DNA of 64,000 bases from an uncultured Clostridia bacterium (GCA_945928865.1 CAMENZ010000006.1:1-64000), one strand, 5' to 3'; counted from the stretch's first letter, positions 37,400-47,404 are shown. A program made the numbers and translations. The notes: generated by a model not told the origin, from the sequence alone.

Positions 37400-38503
37400 T
37401 TAGTCCTCCCACTTAAACTTCATAGAAATACTGTTGTTATACTCATCATGAGATTCTTTAATAATCTCATCGGTAATCTCCGTAGTCTTCTCGCCTAAAA
37501 TAGACAAGAAAAGTTCGTTATCGGAATCCTTTGGATCGAAATGTTCTCCCTTATATCTTATAAATAAGAATAAGATGTCGCTTTTCTCAGAATATTCAAT
37601 TTTAATCTTAATGTCCGGATTTTTTTCCATCTGCATTAAGTTATTAGCACAAAGTTCTTCTAAAGACATTTGTAACTTACTTACACGCTCCATCTCGATT
37701 AAAAGCTTTTCAGAATACCCCTGCATTTCTTCGGAAATGGTTGAGAAATCAAAATCTTGGGAATCTATTCTATACCTTAATGAAGAAAGTCTATATATGA
37801 ATTTACGGGTTTTTTCCTTAGTAGGATTTTCAAAAATCTGCTTTGGAGTACCCTCTTCATAAATTCCTCCTTCATCCATAAAAAAGACCCTATTAGAAAT
37901 TTTTCTGGCAAAATCCATTTCATGAGTTACTATCATCATGGTAACTCCGGATTTTGCAAGCATTCTAATAACTGACTGTACTTCACCTATCATACTAGGG
38001 TCTAAGGCACTGGTCGGTTCATCAAATAAAATTATTTCAGGGTCCATAGCCAAAGTTCTGGCAATAGCAATTCTCTGCTGCTGTCCTCCCGAAAGTTCAT
38101 CGGGATAAGATAAAGCCTTTGATGCCAAACCTACAGTGCTCAAAAGCTCCATAGCCTTGTCATAGGCTTCTTGTTTACTCTTTCCTAAAAGAGTAATCTG
38201 CGGATTCATAATGTTTTCAATTATGGTTAAATGCCCAAACAAATTAAAGGATTGGAACACCATACCCATTTTCTTTCTAACTCTATTAATGTCGCAGCCT
38301 TTGGCGGTGATACATTCTCCGTCTAAAAAAATATCTCCTGAAGTAGGTTCTTCAAGTAGATTAATGCACCTTAGCAATGTGGATTTTCCTGTTCCTGAAG
38401 GACCTATTACAGAAATAACGTCCCCAAAGTTTATGGTCACATTGATGTCTTCTAAAGGTATCGCATTCTCATATTCTTTTCTCAGATGTCTTAACTCAAT
38501 CAT
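37400..38503 (-). CDS. Amino-acid ABC ATPase with C-terminal HATPase-like extension
   Basis: Residues 1-240 are a typical GlnQ-type ATPase with Walker A GPSGTGKST, signature LSGGQQQR, Walker B IILFDEPTSALD and H-loop VTHEMDFA. The protein is 367 residues, about 120 longer than GlnQ. The extra part contains QMSLEELCANNLMQM and LFIRYKGEHFDPKDS, which resemble the N-box (ExxxN) and G-box (DxGxxFDP) of RsbW-like GHKL ATPases, and it ends SISMKFKWED. This suggests a fused regulatory or degenerate GHKL domain. The ribosome binding site is weak (AAAGAA). Confidence 0.85.
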   Translation of the reverse strand: MIELRHLRKEYENAIPLEDINVTINFGDVISVIGPSGTGKSTLLRCINLLEEPTSGDIFLDGECITAKGCDINRVRKKMGMVFQSFNLFGHLTIIENIMNPQITLLGKSKQEAYDKAMELLSTVGLASKALSYPDELSGGQQQRIAIARTLAMDPEIILFDEPTSALDPSMIGEVQSVIRMLAKSGVTMMIVTHEMDFARKISNRVFFMDEGGIYEEGTPKQIFENPTKEKTRKFIYRLSSLRYRIDSQDFDFSTISEEMQGYSEKLLIEMERVSKLQMSLEELCANNLMQMEKNPDIKIKIEYSEKSDILFLFIRYKGEHFDPKDSDNELFLSILGEKTTEITDEIIKESHDEYNNSISMKFKWED

Positions 38504-38659
38504 TTCTTTTTAAATATCAACTCCATCTTCTTAATTTTTTTGTAAAGTACGATGGAAATTATACACTATTTTAAAGTCAATCACAATATGTTTTTCCAAT
38601 ATTCTGAGACATTTTTTTATAGTTTTTTAGGTGGTTTTTGTTATATCTTACAAATTCTA

Positions 38660-39706
38660 TTAAAGATCATCTTCTATGGCACTGCTCTTAGCATAAGCAG
38701 AAGATCTGGCTTCAAAAAAGTCTGTCTTTACCATATTAGCATTGGAATACTGATTAACCCACTTCATAGTGTCCGGCTCTGTTTCATAACCCGGATATAA
38801 AGTTCCCAAACCTAAGGAGCTATATCTTAAATTTCCAAGATATTTTATATAATCACTCACCATAGAGCCATTTAATCCCGGTATTTCATTACCTATAACA
38901 TACTGTCCCCAAGCTATTTCCTGCTCCACACCGGTTTTAACCATATCCGCTATCATTTTTTTACTTTCTTCCGTAAAAAGCTGAGGTTCCTCATCTTCAA
39001 GCTCTAGCAAAATCTTCTTAAAAAGCCATAAATGAGTATTTTCATCACGATTTATATATCTAATTTCCTGAACACTTCCCGGCATTTTACCATTTCTGCC
39101 TAGATTATAGAAAAACATAAAACCGGAATAGAAATAAATACCTTCTAAAATATAATTGGCAATACAAACTCTTAAAAAGGACTCCTTATTAGGATTTTCT
39201 ACAAATTCATTATAAAGCTGCCCTATAAACTCATTTCTTCTAAGGAGATGCTCATCAGTTTTCCACTGATACAGAATTTCATTTCTTTCTGTAGGATTAC
39301 ATATAGTATCTAACATATAGCTATAACTCTGACTATGAATACATTCCTGAAAGGTCTGTATAGAGAGACAAAGATTTATTTCATTAGCAGTAACAAATTG
39401 AGCTATATTAGGTAAGTTAGCTGATTGTAATGAATCCAGGTAAACTAAAAAACTTAAAATTTTATCATAAGCTGCTCGTTCTGCCGGCAATAAATTAGGA
39501 TAATCACTCTTATCCTGATTTAGGTTTATCTCCTCCGGAATCCAAAAATTATTCATAGCTTGACGATACCAATCAGAAACCCAGCTATATTTCATATTAT
39601 TGAAATCGTTTATATTAGTGGTATTGAAATTTAACAAACAACGATTTTTTACTTCTATATCCCCCTCCGGATTGAAAAGAGGTTTTCTAAAAATTTTATT
39701 ATCCAT
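38660..39706 (-). CDS. nrdB: Ribonucleotide reductase class I, beta subunit
   Basis: Radical-generating R2 subunit of 348 residues. Di-iron ligands are in conserved contexts (ERAAYDKILSFL, FQECIHSQSY, NYILEGIYFYSGF, RDENTHLWLF). The tyrosine following EXXH in HSQSYSYM corresponds to the radical Tyr of E. coli NrdB. It lies 24 bases after nrdA with AAAGGA upstream. Co-regulated through the NrdR boxes in front of nrdA. Confidence 0.95.
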   Translation of the reverse strand: MDNKIFRKPLFNPEGDIEVKNRCLLNFNTTNINDFNNMKYSWVSDWYRQAMNNFWIPEEINLNQDKSDYPNLLPAERAAYDKILSFLVYLDSLQSANLPNIAQFVTANEINLCLSIQTFQECIHSQSYSYMLDTICNPTERNEILYQWKTDEHLLRRNEFIGQLYNEFVENPNKESFLRVCIANYILEGIYFYSGFMFFYNLGRNGKMPGSVQEIRYINRDENTHLWLFKKILLELEDEEPQLFTEESKKMIADMVKTGVEQEIAWGQYVIGNEIPGLNGSMVSDYIKYLGNLRYSSLGLGTLYPGYETEPDTMKWVNQYSNANMVKTDFFEARSSAYAKSSAIEDDL

Positions 39707-39730
39707 ATCTTAATCCTTTATCTTTCTATT

Positions 39731-42244
39731 TTATGATGAACAGCTTTCGCATTCCTCTGCTTCCAGAGATTTTGACCTTACGTAATAAACGGTTTTTACC
39801 CCTTTTTCCCAAGCAAGAATATATAAATTTAATAATTGACTCATCTTGTAATCATTATTAATCCAGAAATTTATACTCTGGGCTTGGTCTATATGACGCT
39901 GTCTTACACCTGCCGCCTTAACAGACCAAGTCTGATCTATGGTATGGGCAGGCTTGTAATACCAATAGGTTTCAGGAGAAAGGTCAGGGGCTACTCTCGG
40001 TAAAATAGTACCCTTTTTCTCTTCCAAATAGAACTTGCTCATTACAGGGTCTAAACCTGCACTTGTTCCTATGAGTATAGATGTAGAGCTTGTAGGTGCA
40101 GTCGCCATAAGCCAAGCATTTCTCATTCCGCCTTCCGAAATTTTTTTTCTGAGGTCTTTCCAGCGCTGAGAATCATATCCTCTTCTATCAAAATATACTC
40201 CGCTCTCCCATTCGCTTCCCTTAAAATAGCTATAACTGCCTCGTTCTAAAGCAAGCTCATTACTAGCCTTAATAGCACTATAGGCAATATCCTCAAATAC
40301 TTTATCAGCAAAATCCAAATGTTTGTCGGACTCCCAAGGAATTCCATGTTTTGCTAACATGTGATGATAGCCCGAAACGCCCAATCCAACAGCTCTGTTA
40401 GATTTACTTGTGATTTCTGCATAGGATACAGGATAAAGATTAAGGTCTATTACATTATCTAAAGCACGAAGAGTTATCTTGGTAACATCTTCTATTTCTC
40501 TACTATTTTCCACATCTAAATTGCCTAAACAAAGTGAGGCAAGGTTGCATACAACAAAATCCCCCGGCTTAGTTTTCGTAACTACTACAGGATCACCGTC
40601 CTCTGTTAAAACAGTCTTGGATACAAAGGTTGTTTCGCTCATATTTTGAGCAATTTCCGTGCATAAATTTGAGCAGTATATCATACCCTTATGTTTATTA
40701 GGATTTGCCTTATTTACCGTATCTCTATAAAAGGCAAAAGGTGTTCCTGTCTCGACTGCTGATTTCAGAATTAATCTTACTAAGTCTTTCAAAATCAAAG
40801 GCCGCTTAGATATTCTGGAATCATGAACGCAGTCCCAATATTTTTCTTCCCATTCCTCACCATAAGTATCTTCTAAGGCATATCCCTTAACTGTTAAAAT
40901 ATCATGAGGATCCATAAGGTACCACTCTTGATTTAAATCTTCCTTAGCCATTTTCCAAAAAAGATCGGGATAACAAACTGCAGGGAAAATATCATGAGCT
41001 TTCATTCTGTCATCACCATTGTTAGTTCTAAGTTGTAAAAACTCAGGCAAGTCCTTATGCCAAGCATCTAGGTAAACAGCGACAGCCCCTTGTCGCATAC
41101 CTAACTGGTCTACTGCCACAGCCGTATCATTTACTACGCGAATCCAACGAATTACGCCACCGCTGACACCTTCGAATCCACGGATTTTGCCCCCTCTGGA
41201 GCGAACCTTTCCAAAATACATTCCCATTCCGCCCCCTAGCTTTGAAACTTCTGCAAACTGAGAAATGCTATGATAAATACCTTCTAAGGAATCCGGCACC
41301 GTATCTATAAAGCAGCTAGAAAGCTGATTATAAGGCTTTCTGGCATTAGATTGAGTCGGAGTCGCCATCGTAACTTGATGAAGACTCATAATATCATAAA
41401 ATTTTTCTACCCAAAACAGTCTGTCCTTAGGCTCTTTCATGGCTAAATGCATGGCTACTCCCATATACATTTCCTGAGGAGACTCTAATGCCACATGACT
41501 GTGATTTCTAATTAAATATCTCTGAATTAACAGGTCTAAACCTGAAAACCCAAATAAATTATTTCGCTCCGGCTTAATAATCTTTTCTAAATAATCTACT
41601 TCTTCTTTAGTATAATTTTCCAAAATATAAGAACCGTAAAACCCTGCTTCTGTCATATATCTTAATTTCTCAAAGAATCCTTTAATTCCCAGATTATCCT
41701 CACTTGCCCTAAGCTCTCTATGAAAAACATAGCTCAAAATTCTTCCGGCGATTTTTTCCCACTTAGGTTCTTCCTGAGAAGTAAGTTCCTCTGCTGAAAC
41801 TGTAAGGAGCTTAAGTCTTTTATCTAGACTTTCATCCTGCTTATCCATGGCAATATATTTAGCTCTAAGTCGTGATAAATCATAATCCGAAAAATCTTTT
41901 TGTACCTGACTCAAAACTTCCTCAAGCCCTTCATCTCCTACATCCTTTATGAGCTTAGTGCGAATACGCCTTAAAGAAGTCCTCTGCTCACGATACAAAA
42001 TATAGCTTCTAGCCACATGATAACAGTCATTTTTCATCAAAACTTCTTCAACTGCATCCTGAACTTCCTCTACTTCAACGGTTTCCAACTCTTTAAACTT
42101 ATCTTCCACCTGCAAAATCAGCCTATCCAAAACTTCCTCTAAACAAGTTTCACCTACAGATTTAAAAGCTTTCTTTATAGCAACTCTAATCTTAGAAGGA
42201 TCATATACGACCTCTGCAAGATTTCGCTTTATTATCTTCTTCAT
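39731..42244 (-). CDS. nrdA: Ribonucleotide reductase class I, alpha subunit
   Basis: Catalytic R1 subunit of 837 residues. An N-terminal ATP-cone (residues about 1-90, MKKIIKRNLAEVVYDPSK) gives allosteric activity control. The catalytic barrel has NLCTEIA and AVGLGVSGYHHML. The C-terminal redox pair is CESCSS. Reduces ribonucleoside diphosphates to deoxyribonucleotides together with NrdB. AGGGATGAG precedes the ATG. Two NrdR boxes lie 27-74 bases upstream. Confidence 0.95.
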   Translation of the reverse strand: MKKIIKRNLAEVVYDPSKIRVAIKKAFKSVGETCLEEVLDRLILQVEDKFKELETVEVEEVQDAVEEVLMKNDCYHVARSYILYREQRTSLRRIRTKLIKDVGDEGLEEVLSQVQKDFSDYDLSRLRAKYIAMDKQDESLDKRLKLLTVSAEELTSQEEPKWEKIAGRILSYVFHRELRASEDNLGIKGFFEKLRYMTEAGFYGSYILENYTKEEVDYLEKIIKPERNNLFGFSGLDLLIQRYLIRNHSHVALESPQEMYMGVAMHLAMKEPKDRLFWVEKFYDIMSLHQVTMATPTQSNARKPYNQLSSCFIDTVPDSLEGIYHSISQFAEVSKLGGGMGMYFGKVRSRGGKIRGFEGVSGGVIRWIRVVNDTAVAVDQLGMRQGAVAVYLDAWHKDLPEFLQLRTNNGDDRMKAHDIFPAVCYPDLFWKMAKEDLNQEWYLMDPHDILTVKGYALEDTYGEEWEEKYWDCVHDSRISKRPLILKDLVRLILKSAVETGTPFAFYRDTVNKANPNKHKGMIYCSNLCTEIAQNMSETTFVSKTVLTEDGDPVVVTKTKPGDFVVCNLASLCLGNLDVENSREIEDVTKITLRALDNVIDLNLYPVSYAEITSKSNRAVGLGVSGYHHMLAKHGIPWESDKHLDFADKVFEDIAYSAIKASNELALERGSYSYFKGSEWESGVYFDRRGYDSQRWKDLRKKISEGGMRNAWLMATAPTSSTSILIGTSAGLDPVMSKFYLEEKKGTILPRVAPDLSPETYWYYKPAHTIDQTWSVKAAGVRQRHIDQAQSINFWINNDYKMSQLLNLYILAWEKGVKTVYYVRSKSLEAEECESCSS

Positions 42245-42270
42245 CTCATCCCTACCTTTGTTCTAAATTT

Positions 42271-42318
42271 TCACAATATCTTGTTGTTTGTTTTTATATT
42301 ACACACAACATATAGTCT
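42271..42318 (-). promoter_or_regulatory. Tandem NrdR boxes upstream of nrdA
   Basis: TCACAATATCTTGTTG (42271-42286) and ACACAACATATAGTCT (42303-42318) both fit the NrdR consensus acaCwAtATaTwGtgt. They are separated by 16 bases, so their centres are about three helical turns apart, as is usual. On the minus strand a TGGTATAAAT extended -10 lies directly before the second box. Confidence 0.85.
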
Positions 42319-42525
42319 ATTTATACCATAAAACTCCAGATTTGGCTATGGTTTTTTACATATTTATAATTATTTTTTTTAGAACAAGATAAGTCTATAA
42401 AGAATTATATAAAAACGGTCTATAAATGAGATGTAACTGTTGGATTTTTTAGATTTTGTAAGGAAAATTTATTATGGCAAATGAATGTAATGCTTAAAAT
42501 AGTGTAGATTTTAGATTTTGTAAGA

Positions 42526-42549
42526 AGACCGCACTATATTATGCGGTCT
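42526..42549. repeat. Hairpin in the nrdA-rpmE intergenic region
   Basis: AGACCGCA pairs with TGCGGTCT around an eight-base loop. No real T-run follows. The wider gap 42330-42770 contains no convincing gene. It also holds two copies of TTAGATTTTGTAAG (near 42449 and 42511) and short palindromes. Confidence 0.5.
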
Positions 42550-42736
42550 AGAAATATTGTAAATAGTGAGTATTATATATTTGATGAAAAATACCACTAT
42601 TTCAAGCCTTGTATAGGCTAATCCTGTAGTGGGAAATACGCAAAATCTACCGGATGACACTATTTCGCCCTTACACACAAGCCTGTGCAATTAAAACGCT
42701 CCTAGAAAGCAAGGGGAAATCCTATCATCTACAAAC

Positions 42737-42765
42737 GATTTCACAATGTTAATCGTATAAAGGAA
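42737..42765 (+). repeat. Copy of an intergenic repeat also found at 12904-12932
   Basis: Both copies read GATTTCACA, six to eight variable bases, then ATCGTATAAAGG, with about 24 of 29 positions identical. Each sits in a gene-free gap. Too short to classify. Confidence 0.45.
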
Positions 42766-42775
42766 TACACAATTA

Positions 42776-42808
42776 AAAAATCGGAACCTATCAAAGATTC
42801 CGATTTCC
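42776..42808 (-). terminator. Terminator of rpmE
   Basis: AAATCGGAA (42778-42786) pairs with TTCCGATTT (42798-42806), followed on the minus strand by a T-run. Confidence 0.85.
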
Positions 42809-42828
42809 TATCATATTTTATTTTCTGA

Positions 42829-43029
42829 TTAGTCGATGTTATATTTATTCTTGAACTTTTCAACACGGCCGCCACGGTTTACAAACTTCTGCTGACCGGT
42901 GAAGAATGGATGGCATGCTGAGCATACGTCAAGTCTCATTTCTTCTTTAGTTGATTTAGTAACAAAACTGTTACCACATGCGCAAGTTACTTTACATTCC
43001 TTATAATCAGGATGGATTCCTTCCCTCAT
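42829..43029 (-). CDS. rpmE: 50S ribosomal protein L31 (zinc form)
   Basis: A 66-residue ribosomal protein starting [11 protein letters not shown]. Four cysteines (CACG and CSACHPF) make it the zinc-binding C+ form rather than the zinc-independent paralogue. The start at 43027-43029 has AGAGGAG seven bases upstream; a longer upstream frame is not supported. It is detached from the rho-prmC group (45.4-48.7 kb) by the LPXTG gene, although these genes are usually adjacent in Clostridia. Confidence 0.95.
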   Translation of the reverse strand: MREGIHPDYKECKVTCACGNSFVTKSTKEEMRLDVCSACHPFFTGQQKFVNRGGRVEKFKNKYNID

Positions 43030-43127
43030 GTTCATTCTCCTCTCTATACTTTTCAATTGAAATATAGTCACATTTCGTCTATGACTAATAAACTATATCA
43101 TAGGTTAGAGCTGATTGCAAGTATTTT

Positions 43128-45128
43128 TTATTTTTCGCTTTCTTCTTTATGCCTTTTAACAGCCATATAAGCAAGTGCCATTAAACTTAATGAAATTAAT
43201 CCTCCATATAATAACAAAGTATTATCATCACCTGTTTTAGGTACAATAGATTTATTTGGTATGTCAATCTTACCGTTAGGTTTTTCTATTTTAACTCCAG
43301 GCATTGGTTTAGATTCATTAGGTTTACCTGGTTTCTCAACATCAGATATTGATGGATTTTGTGGATTTTCAACGAAGGTATTAGTCACAATAAAACCTGT
43401 AGTCATGCTGCCACTAATGCTGGAAGTGTAGTTTGGTACAGCTTTTTCTACAATCTTATACTCTATCACTTCACCTTTAGCATTTTTCTTTGGAAGATTA
43501 ACAAATTCGCCCTTCCACATATTTTTTTCGTTAAGTTCTATTGTCTGACCTGTAGGTTCTAAAACTATGATAACGGAATCCGGATTTTTAATCCCTTCCT
43601 TAATATTCCAAGTCTTTTGAACCTTTACAGATACTGTATCTGTAGCAGGTACAACAACCGGAATAATAGGTTTAACCTTATCTACAATTATAAATTTATC
43701 GCCTTCTACTTTAACCTCGTCCTTAGCAGCCTTATCTTTAATAATAAGCTTGCCATCTTTATTTATTTCAAATTTAACATCAGAAATTTCTAAATATCCA
43801 TTAGGTGCTTTAGTTTCTCTAAGGGTATATTCTTTAAGAGCCAGAGTAATATCTCCTTCACCCTGCTCATTAGTTGATAAAGAACCTACCTTATTATCTC
43901 CATCATATATTGCAAAATCTGCCTCTTTAAGACTTTGTCCTGAAGTATTTATCTTTTTAATAGCTAATTTCTTGACGAAAGTTGGTGGTGTAGTCATCAT
44001 CCATGCCAATGCCTTTAACTGATCTTGAGTAAATGTATTTCCAAAGCTACAGAGAGCTAAATCACCTAACTGCTTTCCGTTTTCATCATAAGTTACAGGT
44101 GTCATACCGCTATTAAAATGCTTCTGATCATCATAACCATTTTCCAGCTTCACAAGATAATAATCTGTATTAAGAATATTTGCATTTGGAATATATCTTA
44201 GTCCTGCACCTCCTGCTTTAACAGTTACAGTAAACTGATCTGTAACTTCTTCTAAATTGCTATCTTCTATATTTAAGCTCCCTGAAATAGAATCAGGTGC
44301 ATTTTTTATTCTATAGACCTTAATTTTCTCCTCCATCTGAGGTGTATCGGTACCTAAAATGTCGAAACCTAAACGCTTACCTATTCTTCCCGTAATAGTA
44401 TCACTTGTTACTTTAGGTATTAAGACAAAAATTTGTTCATATCTCTTAGTATATGGATTAACATGTTTTATCAGTTGTCTTCCTGTGGTCAACTCTTTTT
44501 TATTGCCGTATGCCACATTAGAAATAGGCTCAGGGAAAGATTCATATTCAATCTTATATGTATCTTCCTGCACAAAATTACCAAATTTATTTGTAAAAGA
44601 ATAAGTGCCATTGTTTGTGATTTTATCTTCATCTACCACAACCACAGCCTGAGCTGAAGCCTGAATTTCTCCTTTTCCTTCTACATAATCAGTAAATACA
44701 TACTTAACCGTATTATTGGCAGCATCAAAAAATGCTGTCGCTACTATCTGATTTGTACTAGAGTCCACAAGGTTAGGAAATTTTGCCGCAGATTTTTCAA
44801 CCCACCCTTGCATTCTCATGTTCTTATCAAGTTCATAGGTTATAAAATCTCCTGACTTAACGCCCTTCGCTGTAGGATTAATTTTAAACTCATACTTAAA
44901 CCACAGCATGCTACTATTAGAAGGGTTCATAACTCCATTCGTTATATAATACTCTGTTTTTACAACATTCTCATCCGTCAATGCTTCATTAACATTATTG
45001 CCAATGAGCACCTGATTTTCTTCTGCAAAAGCTACCGCCCCTCCACCTATAGCCGGCACTGAAAATCCCAATGCTACTACAAAAATCAATAGACAAGCCA
45101 ATATTCCTTTTCTTCTTTGTTTATCCAT
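43128..45128 (-). CDS. Pilin-like LPXTG surface protein with SpaA/Cna-B domains
   Basis: A wall-anchored protein of about 666 residues. The signal peptide (ILACLLIFVVALGFSVPAIG) is followed by an adhesin-like Ig domain (YITNGVMNPSNSSMLWFKYEF) in the first 250 residues. A SpaA-type domain with an isopeptide-forming context comes next (LAIKKINTSGQSLKEADFAI, YTLRETKAPNGYLE), then a Cna-B domain (VKVQKTWNIKEGIKNPDSV). The end has a short linker, sorting motif VPKTGDD, a membrane helix and KRHKEESEK. I prefer the ATG at 45126-45128 because AGGA lies six bases upstream; an ATG 12 codons earlier has no clear site. It seems inserted between rpmE and prmC. Confidence 0.85.
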   Translation of the reverse strand: MDKQRRKGILACLLIFVVALGFSVPAIGGGAVAFAEENQVLIGNNVNEALTDENVVKTEYYITNGVMNPSNSSMLWFKYEFKINPTAKGVKSGDFITYELDKNMRMQGWVEKSAAKFPNLVDSSTNQIVATAFFDAANNTVKYVFTDYVEGKGEIQASAQAVVVVDEDKITNNGTYSFTNKFGNFVQEDTYKIEYESFPEPISNVAYGNKKELTTGRQLIKHVNPYTKRYEQIFVLIPKVTSDTITGRIGKRLGFDILGTDTPQMEEKIKVYRIKNAPDSISGSLNIEDSNLEEVTDQFTVTVKAGGAGLRYIPNANILNTDYYLVKLENGYDDQKHFNSGMTPVTYDENGKQLGDLALCSFGNTFTQDQLKALAWMMTTPPTFVKKLAIKKINTSGQSLKEADFAIYDGDNKVGSLSTNEQGEGDITLALKEYTLRETKAPNGYLEISDVKFEINKDGKLIIKDKAAKDEVKVEGDKFIIVDKVKPIIPVVVPATDTVSVKVQKTWNIKEGIKNPDSVIIVLEPTGQTIELNEKNMWKGEFVNLPKKNAKGEVIEYKIVEKAVPNYTSSISGSMTTGFIVTNTFVENPQNPSISDVEKPGKPNESKPMPGVKIEKPNGKIDIPNKSIVPKTGDDNTLLLYGGLISLSLMALAYMAVKRHKEESEK

Positions 45129-45386
45129 ATTTTTCCTAAACCTTATACCTTTCTTTAATTCCATATCTCACTATCCAGTCTAAGATACATTTTTAATGTA
45201 TATTACACTATTATATATTAACACGGCAGGTATATGTTTACAAGTGTTTTTTATATTTTGACACAGTAATGACAATATAACCTTAAAATAAACAGCATTT
45301 CAACATATTCCTTTATTCCCTGCAATTTTTCACATTACCACCAGCGATACGATAACTTCACCCCAATAAAACCTTTAACCAATCTA

Positions 45387-45416
45387 AAAAAAAGACAGCA
45401 TTTACGCCGTCTTTAA
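45387..45416 (-). terminator. Terminator overlapping the prmC stop
   Basis: AAAGACAGC (45391-45399) and GCCGTCTTT (45406-45414) form the stem with one mismatch, followed by TTTTTTTT on the minus strand. The prmC TAA lies within it. The remaining gap 45180-45386 shows only AT-rich promoter-like DNA for the LPXTG gene. Confidence 0.8.
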
Positions 45417-46316
45417 CATTGCCACTATAATTCTGTCTTTTCCTGTAAGGTCTTGTAAACCTATTATTTTATCGAAGGCACCCGTGTCTGCTAAAATTTC
45501 TTTCACCTGGTCCTTTTGATCATAGCCTATTTCCATCATCAAAACTCCACCTTTCTTAAGATGCTCCGGTGCAGATTTTGCAATAATTCTATAAAAATCC
45601 AAACCATCTTCACCGCCATCTAAAGCTAACATAGGTTCATGTTCCTTAACTTCCGGCTCTAAAGTTTCTATAATTTCAGGTCTAATGTAAGGGGGATTCG
45701 ATATTATAAGGTCAAATTTCTTTTTGCCTGTCATCCCTTTCAGCGCTTCAAACATATCACTCTTTACAATTTTAATTGATTTAAGATTGTGTTTTTTAGT
45801 ATTTTCCCCTGCAATTTTCAATGCTTCATCGCTAATATCACTTAAGGTAACCTTAATGTTAGGATTAAGTTTGCCTATGGATATTCCTATAGCCCCACTT
45901 CCGGTACAAAGGTCTAAAATTTCTTTTATAGGCTTAACGCCTTTAACCTTTACTCTGTATTCATTACCTCTAAGACTTCCTTTTTCAATAAGTTCTAAAG
46001 CATCTTCTACCATAGTTTCTGTATCTTGTCTAGGTATAAGCACATGTTCATTAACCTTAAAATCCAGACCCATAAAGGCTTGATAACCTGTAATATGCTG
46101 GAGAGGAACCCTTTCAGCTCTCCTATCTATGAGCTGAAAATATGCTTCGCACTGATTGTCCTGCAAAACATCCGTCCACCTCATCATAAGCCCTGTTCTA
46201 TTTATTCCGGCTTGAAAACAATAAAGTTCTCTTGCATCTATTTCACAGTCAGCCACTCCTGCTTCTGATAACCTTCTAACTCCAATTTTTATAGCATCGC
46301 TTAATGGTAAGCTCAT
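45402..46316 (-). CDS. prmC: Release factor glutamine methyltransferase
   Basis: A 304-residue SAM-dependent enzyme that methylates the GGQ glutamine of peptide-chain release factors. It has an N-terminal helical domain, the SAM motif ILDLCTGSGAIGIS and the catalytic ISNPPYI. It belongs to the conserved prmC-DUF1385-rho gene group and follows DUF1385 by 26 bases. GGGAAG precedes the ATG. Confidence 0.95.
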   Translation of the reverse strand: MSLPLSDAIKIGVRRLSEAGVADCEIDARELYCFQAGINRTGLMMRWTDVLQDNQCEAYFQLIDRRAERVPLQHITGYQAFMGLDFKVNEHVLIPRQDTETMVEDALELIEKGSLRGNEYRVKVKGVKPIKEILDLCTGSGAIGISIGKLNPNIKVTLSDISDEALKIAGENTKKHNLKSIKIVKSDMFEALKGMTGKKKFDLIISNPPYIRPEIIETLEPEVKEHEPMLALDGGEDGLDFYRIIAKSAPEHLKKGGVLMMEIGYDQKDQVKEILADTGAFDKIIGLQDLTGKDRIIVAMLKTA

Positions 46317-46342
46317 TTTTCTTCCCTACTCTATCTTAAAAT

Positions 46343-47404
46343 TTATTTATCTTTTTTAGGACCCTTAGGATTAACCTTCGGATCATAAAACTCTACTTCT
46401 CCCTCAACAGGGTTTCCGTCTAAATCACAAATACCTTCAAAATATGCCTTCTCTGCTTCTTCCTCCTCACTGCTGCAAGGGATAACCGCCTTCATAGCAC
46501 ATATTGCTACCTCTAACTGCTCAAAAGTCGGTGTTTTGGTAGTCAACTTTTGTAAATACAATCCTGGCATACTTAAGATTTCCACCACAATATTATCTGA
46601 CCTGCCTGCCCATTTTAGAAGTTCATATGATAAGCCGGCAATAATTGGAAGGGCTAACAATCTTGTTGCTACTCTAAGCCAAACCGTAGGCCAGCCCATA
46701 AACACATGAACTATTATGGCGATAACCATAACAAACATTAGAAAAGATGTTCCACATCTTGGATGAAGAGTATAAAAAGATTGAGCATTTTCCGGAGTCA
46801 ACTCCAAATTATTTTCAAAACAATGAATAGTTTTATGTTCTGCCCCATGATACTGAAAAACCTTTTTAATTTCTCCCATTCTGGAAATCAACATTAAATA
46901 AGCTAAGAATATTCCGATTCTGACAAAACCTTCTATAATATTGAGAAAAAGTACATTTTCTGTAAGCCCCTTGAACCAACCTACAACAGCAGTAGGCAGT
47001 AGCATAAATACTGCAATTGACATAGCCAGTGCCACTACCACAGATAATGCCAGCAATATATTCCATGCCTTCTCCTTGCCTACCTTTTCTTCTACCCAAA
47101 GATCGAATTTATCCTTTTCATAAGTATCAGGTGAATGAGCTTCCAACACATCTGCCGAATACATAAGAACCTGTGTTCCAAACACCATAGACATTACAAA
47201 ATTCACCACACCCCTTATTAAGGGCAATCTTCCCCAAATATTTCCCTCAGGTGTAGGCTGAGTTTTCATGTGAATTTTGCCATTAGGAAGTCTAATAGCT
47301 ATAGCTGTCCTCTTAGGACCTCGCATCATTATTCCTTCCATTATTGCCTGTCCCCCTATGGAAGTAGGGCAAGCATCTTTCAAAAATATTTTCTTCAAAT
47401 CCAT
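46343..47404 (-). CDS. DUF1385 membrane protein
   Basis: A 353-residue protein with the family start SIGGQAIMEGIMMRGP and four or more membrane segments. Conserved YHGAEHKTIHCFE and HPRCGTSFLMFV motifs look like a metal site with His, Glu and Cys. Function unknown in the family, although it is consistently next to prmC and prfA or rho in Firmicutes. AGGAG precedes the ATG. Confidence 0.92.
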   Translation of the reverse strand: MDLKKIFLKDACPTSIGGQAIMEGIMMRGPKRTAIAIRLPNGKIHMKTQPTPEGNIWGRLPLIRGVVNFVMSMVFGTQVLMYSADVLEAHSPDTYEKDKFDLWVEEKVGKEKAWNILLALSVVVALAMSIAVFMLLPTAVVGWFKGLTENVLFLNIIEGFVRIGIFLAYLMLISRMGEIKKVFQYHGAEHKTIHCFENNLELTPENAQSFYTLHPRCGTSFLMFVMVIAIIVHVFMGWPTVWLRVATRLLALPIIAGLSYELLKWAGRSDNIVVEILSMPGLYLQKLTTKTPTFEQLEVAICAMKAVIPCSSEEEEAEKAYFEGICDLDGNPVEGEVEFYDPKVNPKGPKKDK

